This document shows positions 62,540 through 64,000 of a stretch of 64,000 bases of DNA, in pieces (the first letter of the stretch is position 1; each line of letters opens with the position of its first letter). The notes below the pieces were generated by a model. It was given only the letters and a program-made list of their open reading frames with translations. It was not told the DNA's origin and did no database searches. This DNA comes from Struthidea cinerea (Eukaryota; Chordata; Aves; Passeriformes; Corcoracidae), in the NCBI GenBank assembly GCA_013397865.1, contig VZTI01004542.1, forward strand, positions 2,272,305 to 2,336,304, in the 5' to 3' direction. Both the position numbers and the translations under genes were made by a program.

Positions 62540-62605
62540 ATCTGTAACCCCAGAGATGAAGGAGAGATGCATTAGCCCGCTGTGCCACCCAGGCCCTGCT
62601 ACGAA
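62540..62605 (-). repeat. Possible tRNA-derived SINE head
   Basis: On the minus strand the sequence reads GGCCTGGGTGGCACAGCGGG. TGGCACAGCGG fits the RNA polymerase III box A consensus (TRGYNNARNNG). About 36 bases further is GGGGTTACAGATGG, where a box B (GGTTCGANTCC) would be expected, but it keeps only the GGTT. The spacing is tRNA-like. The body to the left (to about 62340) has no SINE core I can name, so this may be chance. Confidence 0.18.
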
Positions 62606-63539
62606 TCAGATGTCACTGCAGCGATATGTGGTGCACACATGCTCGTATGCCTCCAGGCTGTGACAGCAGCAAAGGGAGGGAAAAGGGGTTCATGTTCCAA
62701 CAGGAACAATGTCTTTTCTCCCTTTGTCCATAGGTCTTCCCATGCCAGAGACTGCTTATTCCCCAGGCATCTTGACTTGCCCACTCCAGTAAATAACAGA
62801 TGCACCAGGCAGTTACAGCGGTGTCAGTCACTGGTGGTTCTATTGATCCGTCCCTTTTGCAGCTCTGATTACAGAGTGATTCTTCCATCTGATCACACTG
62901 TGGTACCTAGAAAAAAGGGCCCTGGCTGGGCTCAGAGGTCTGGAATTGTGTAGTATGTAGTCCACTGGACTCTGTTTCCACAGCAATAGTGGAGATGTCA
63001 ATGGGTGAAGCCTTCCAAGAGCTGCCCTGACAAAATGAACCTTTACTGCCCAGTGCTTATGAATTCCTCACTGCAGTGAGTTGACTGATCTACTAGAGAA
63101 CAGCTTCCCAGAGACCTGGAAATCCTGGAAGGGCTCTACAAATGGCACATAGTTCCTACAGGGCTACACATTGGAGAAGCTGTTGCACCGCAGGAGTCTT
63201 TCTGAAATATTTTGAGGGTATCGTAATGAGTTACAGGTATTAAAAGTGACAGTTCGGCTCAGGCATCCTTGACGGTTTGGACACTGTCTGATGTTCAAAG
63301 CATGCTCAAATCTACCCCTACTGTTCCCTTCCTGTTTCTTTTCACCAGAGCACTGATAGATCCTTTGGTTGCTGTTGGCCTATAGTTTTAACAAAGATGT
63401 TCTCATTTCAAACACAGATTATGTTTAGCCCTGGGGGCTTGGAATACATAACTGGAGCTGGGCGACATTAGCTGAATGGAAAAACTTATGTTGGAAAATG
63501 GCCTTTTTAGAAAATGAACATTTTTGTTAAGCTGAAAAA

Positions 63540-63640
63540 GGCTATTTGCGGTTTTTTTCCAAAATGTTTTTGGGTTTTAATTATTTTGTGGAGATTTTAA
63601 ATTAATTTCTTGCCTTTAATTTTTGTTTGGTTTCTGTGTG
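63540..63640. repeat. T-rich low-complexity tract
   Basis: Runs of T interrupted by GG and A, continuing in T/C-rich sequence to about 63960. The long open frame to the right is a by-product of this low-complexity composition. Confidence 0.55.
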
Positions 63641-64000
63641 TTGCCTTGGAAATCCATCTGTGGTTGGGGTTATCTTTCTTTGTCCATATGTTCTGTCATT
63701 GGACACATCTCTTTTCCTCTGTGTGTATAAAAAATCTATGTTGTCTTTGTGCTGCTTCTTTCTCTTTTGCCCTTTCTTTTTCCTGCCGTGAAAGCTCTCC
63801 CCTTTTTCTCCTTTCTGATTATTTAACTTTTCAGCATTTTCATGTTGGCTTGGTAGAGAACTGCTGTATTTTTCCTTCCTCCTTTGTGTTCAGCTTTGTA
63901 CTTTGCTGGGCTTTGTGTCACACCTTTAGCCGTTTGACACACCTTTCTAGTTGTGCTTCTTTGAATCACTTTCCCTTCTGAGTGTCTGAGGTGGGCACCA

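Larger units (their letters stand above)
61261..64000. other. Non-coding stretch at the right end
   Basis: No gene is supported. Frames near 62580-62950 and 63610-63981 are open only in motif-free sequence, and the latter lies in T/C-rich DNA (63540-63960). A possible tRNA-like SINE head lies near 62560-62605 on the minus strand. Confidence 0.5.

Noticed and set aside
63610..63981. Cysteine/phenylalanine-rich frame at the right end
   Set aside because: It is produced by T/C-rich low-complexity sequence and lacks any family signature.
1..64000. CRISPR array, rRNA, intact tRNA, endogenous retrovirus
   Set aside because: No regularly spaced direct repeats, no rRNA signature words, no full tRNA with both box A and box B, and no LTR pair or gag/pol/env motifs were seen.

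Overview
This window looks like non-coding vertebrate DNA, most likely intron and intergenic sequence from a bird. The evidence is two recognisable CR1 (chicken repeat 1) LINE fragments, a generally low load of interspersed repeats, no Alu, B1 or L1 sequence that I could see, and many short GGGG-T(7-10) tracts of a kind I associate with avian assemblies. There is no bacterial-style gene, no operon, no rRNA, no CRISPR array and no intact virus. Open frames are short, scattered over both strands, and mostly what chance gives in about 42% GC DNA.

Layout: 1-16.7 kb is unique sequence with a few low-complexity tracts, a 33-base assembly gap (5611-5643), a degenerate repetitive patch near 3.4-3.6 kb and faint MIR/CORE-SINE-like relics. 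Between 16.9 and 29.7 kb four exon-like segments on the + strand (16927-17087, 19522-19571, 20156-20229, 29535-29662) have plausible splice sites, and their reading phases join without a stop. This is my best hypothesis for a protein-coding gene, but I do not recognise the protein and the case is unproven. About 33.6-35.5 kb holds a decayed minus-strand CR1 LINE covering the reverse-transcriptase domain to the 3' end. A second minus-strand CR1 scrap lies at 36.3-36.4 kb. From 36.5 to 51.8 kb the sequence is unremarkable, with a second gap (47203-47269). More exon-like segments on the + strand occur at 51882-51913, 60296-60348, 60945-61043 and 61245-61260. A CpG-retaining segment at 59.16-59.66 kb is the best candidate regulatory element.

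How it fits together: the simplest reading is a stretch of large introns of an unidentified + strand gene with small, widely spaced exons, carrying old CR1 and SINE relics. I saw no convincing undescribed biological system. The leads worth checking are the phase-compatible exon chain, the small exons with near-consensus splice sites, and the CpG-retaining element.
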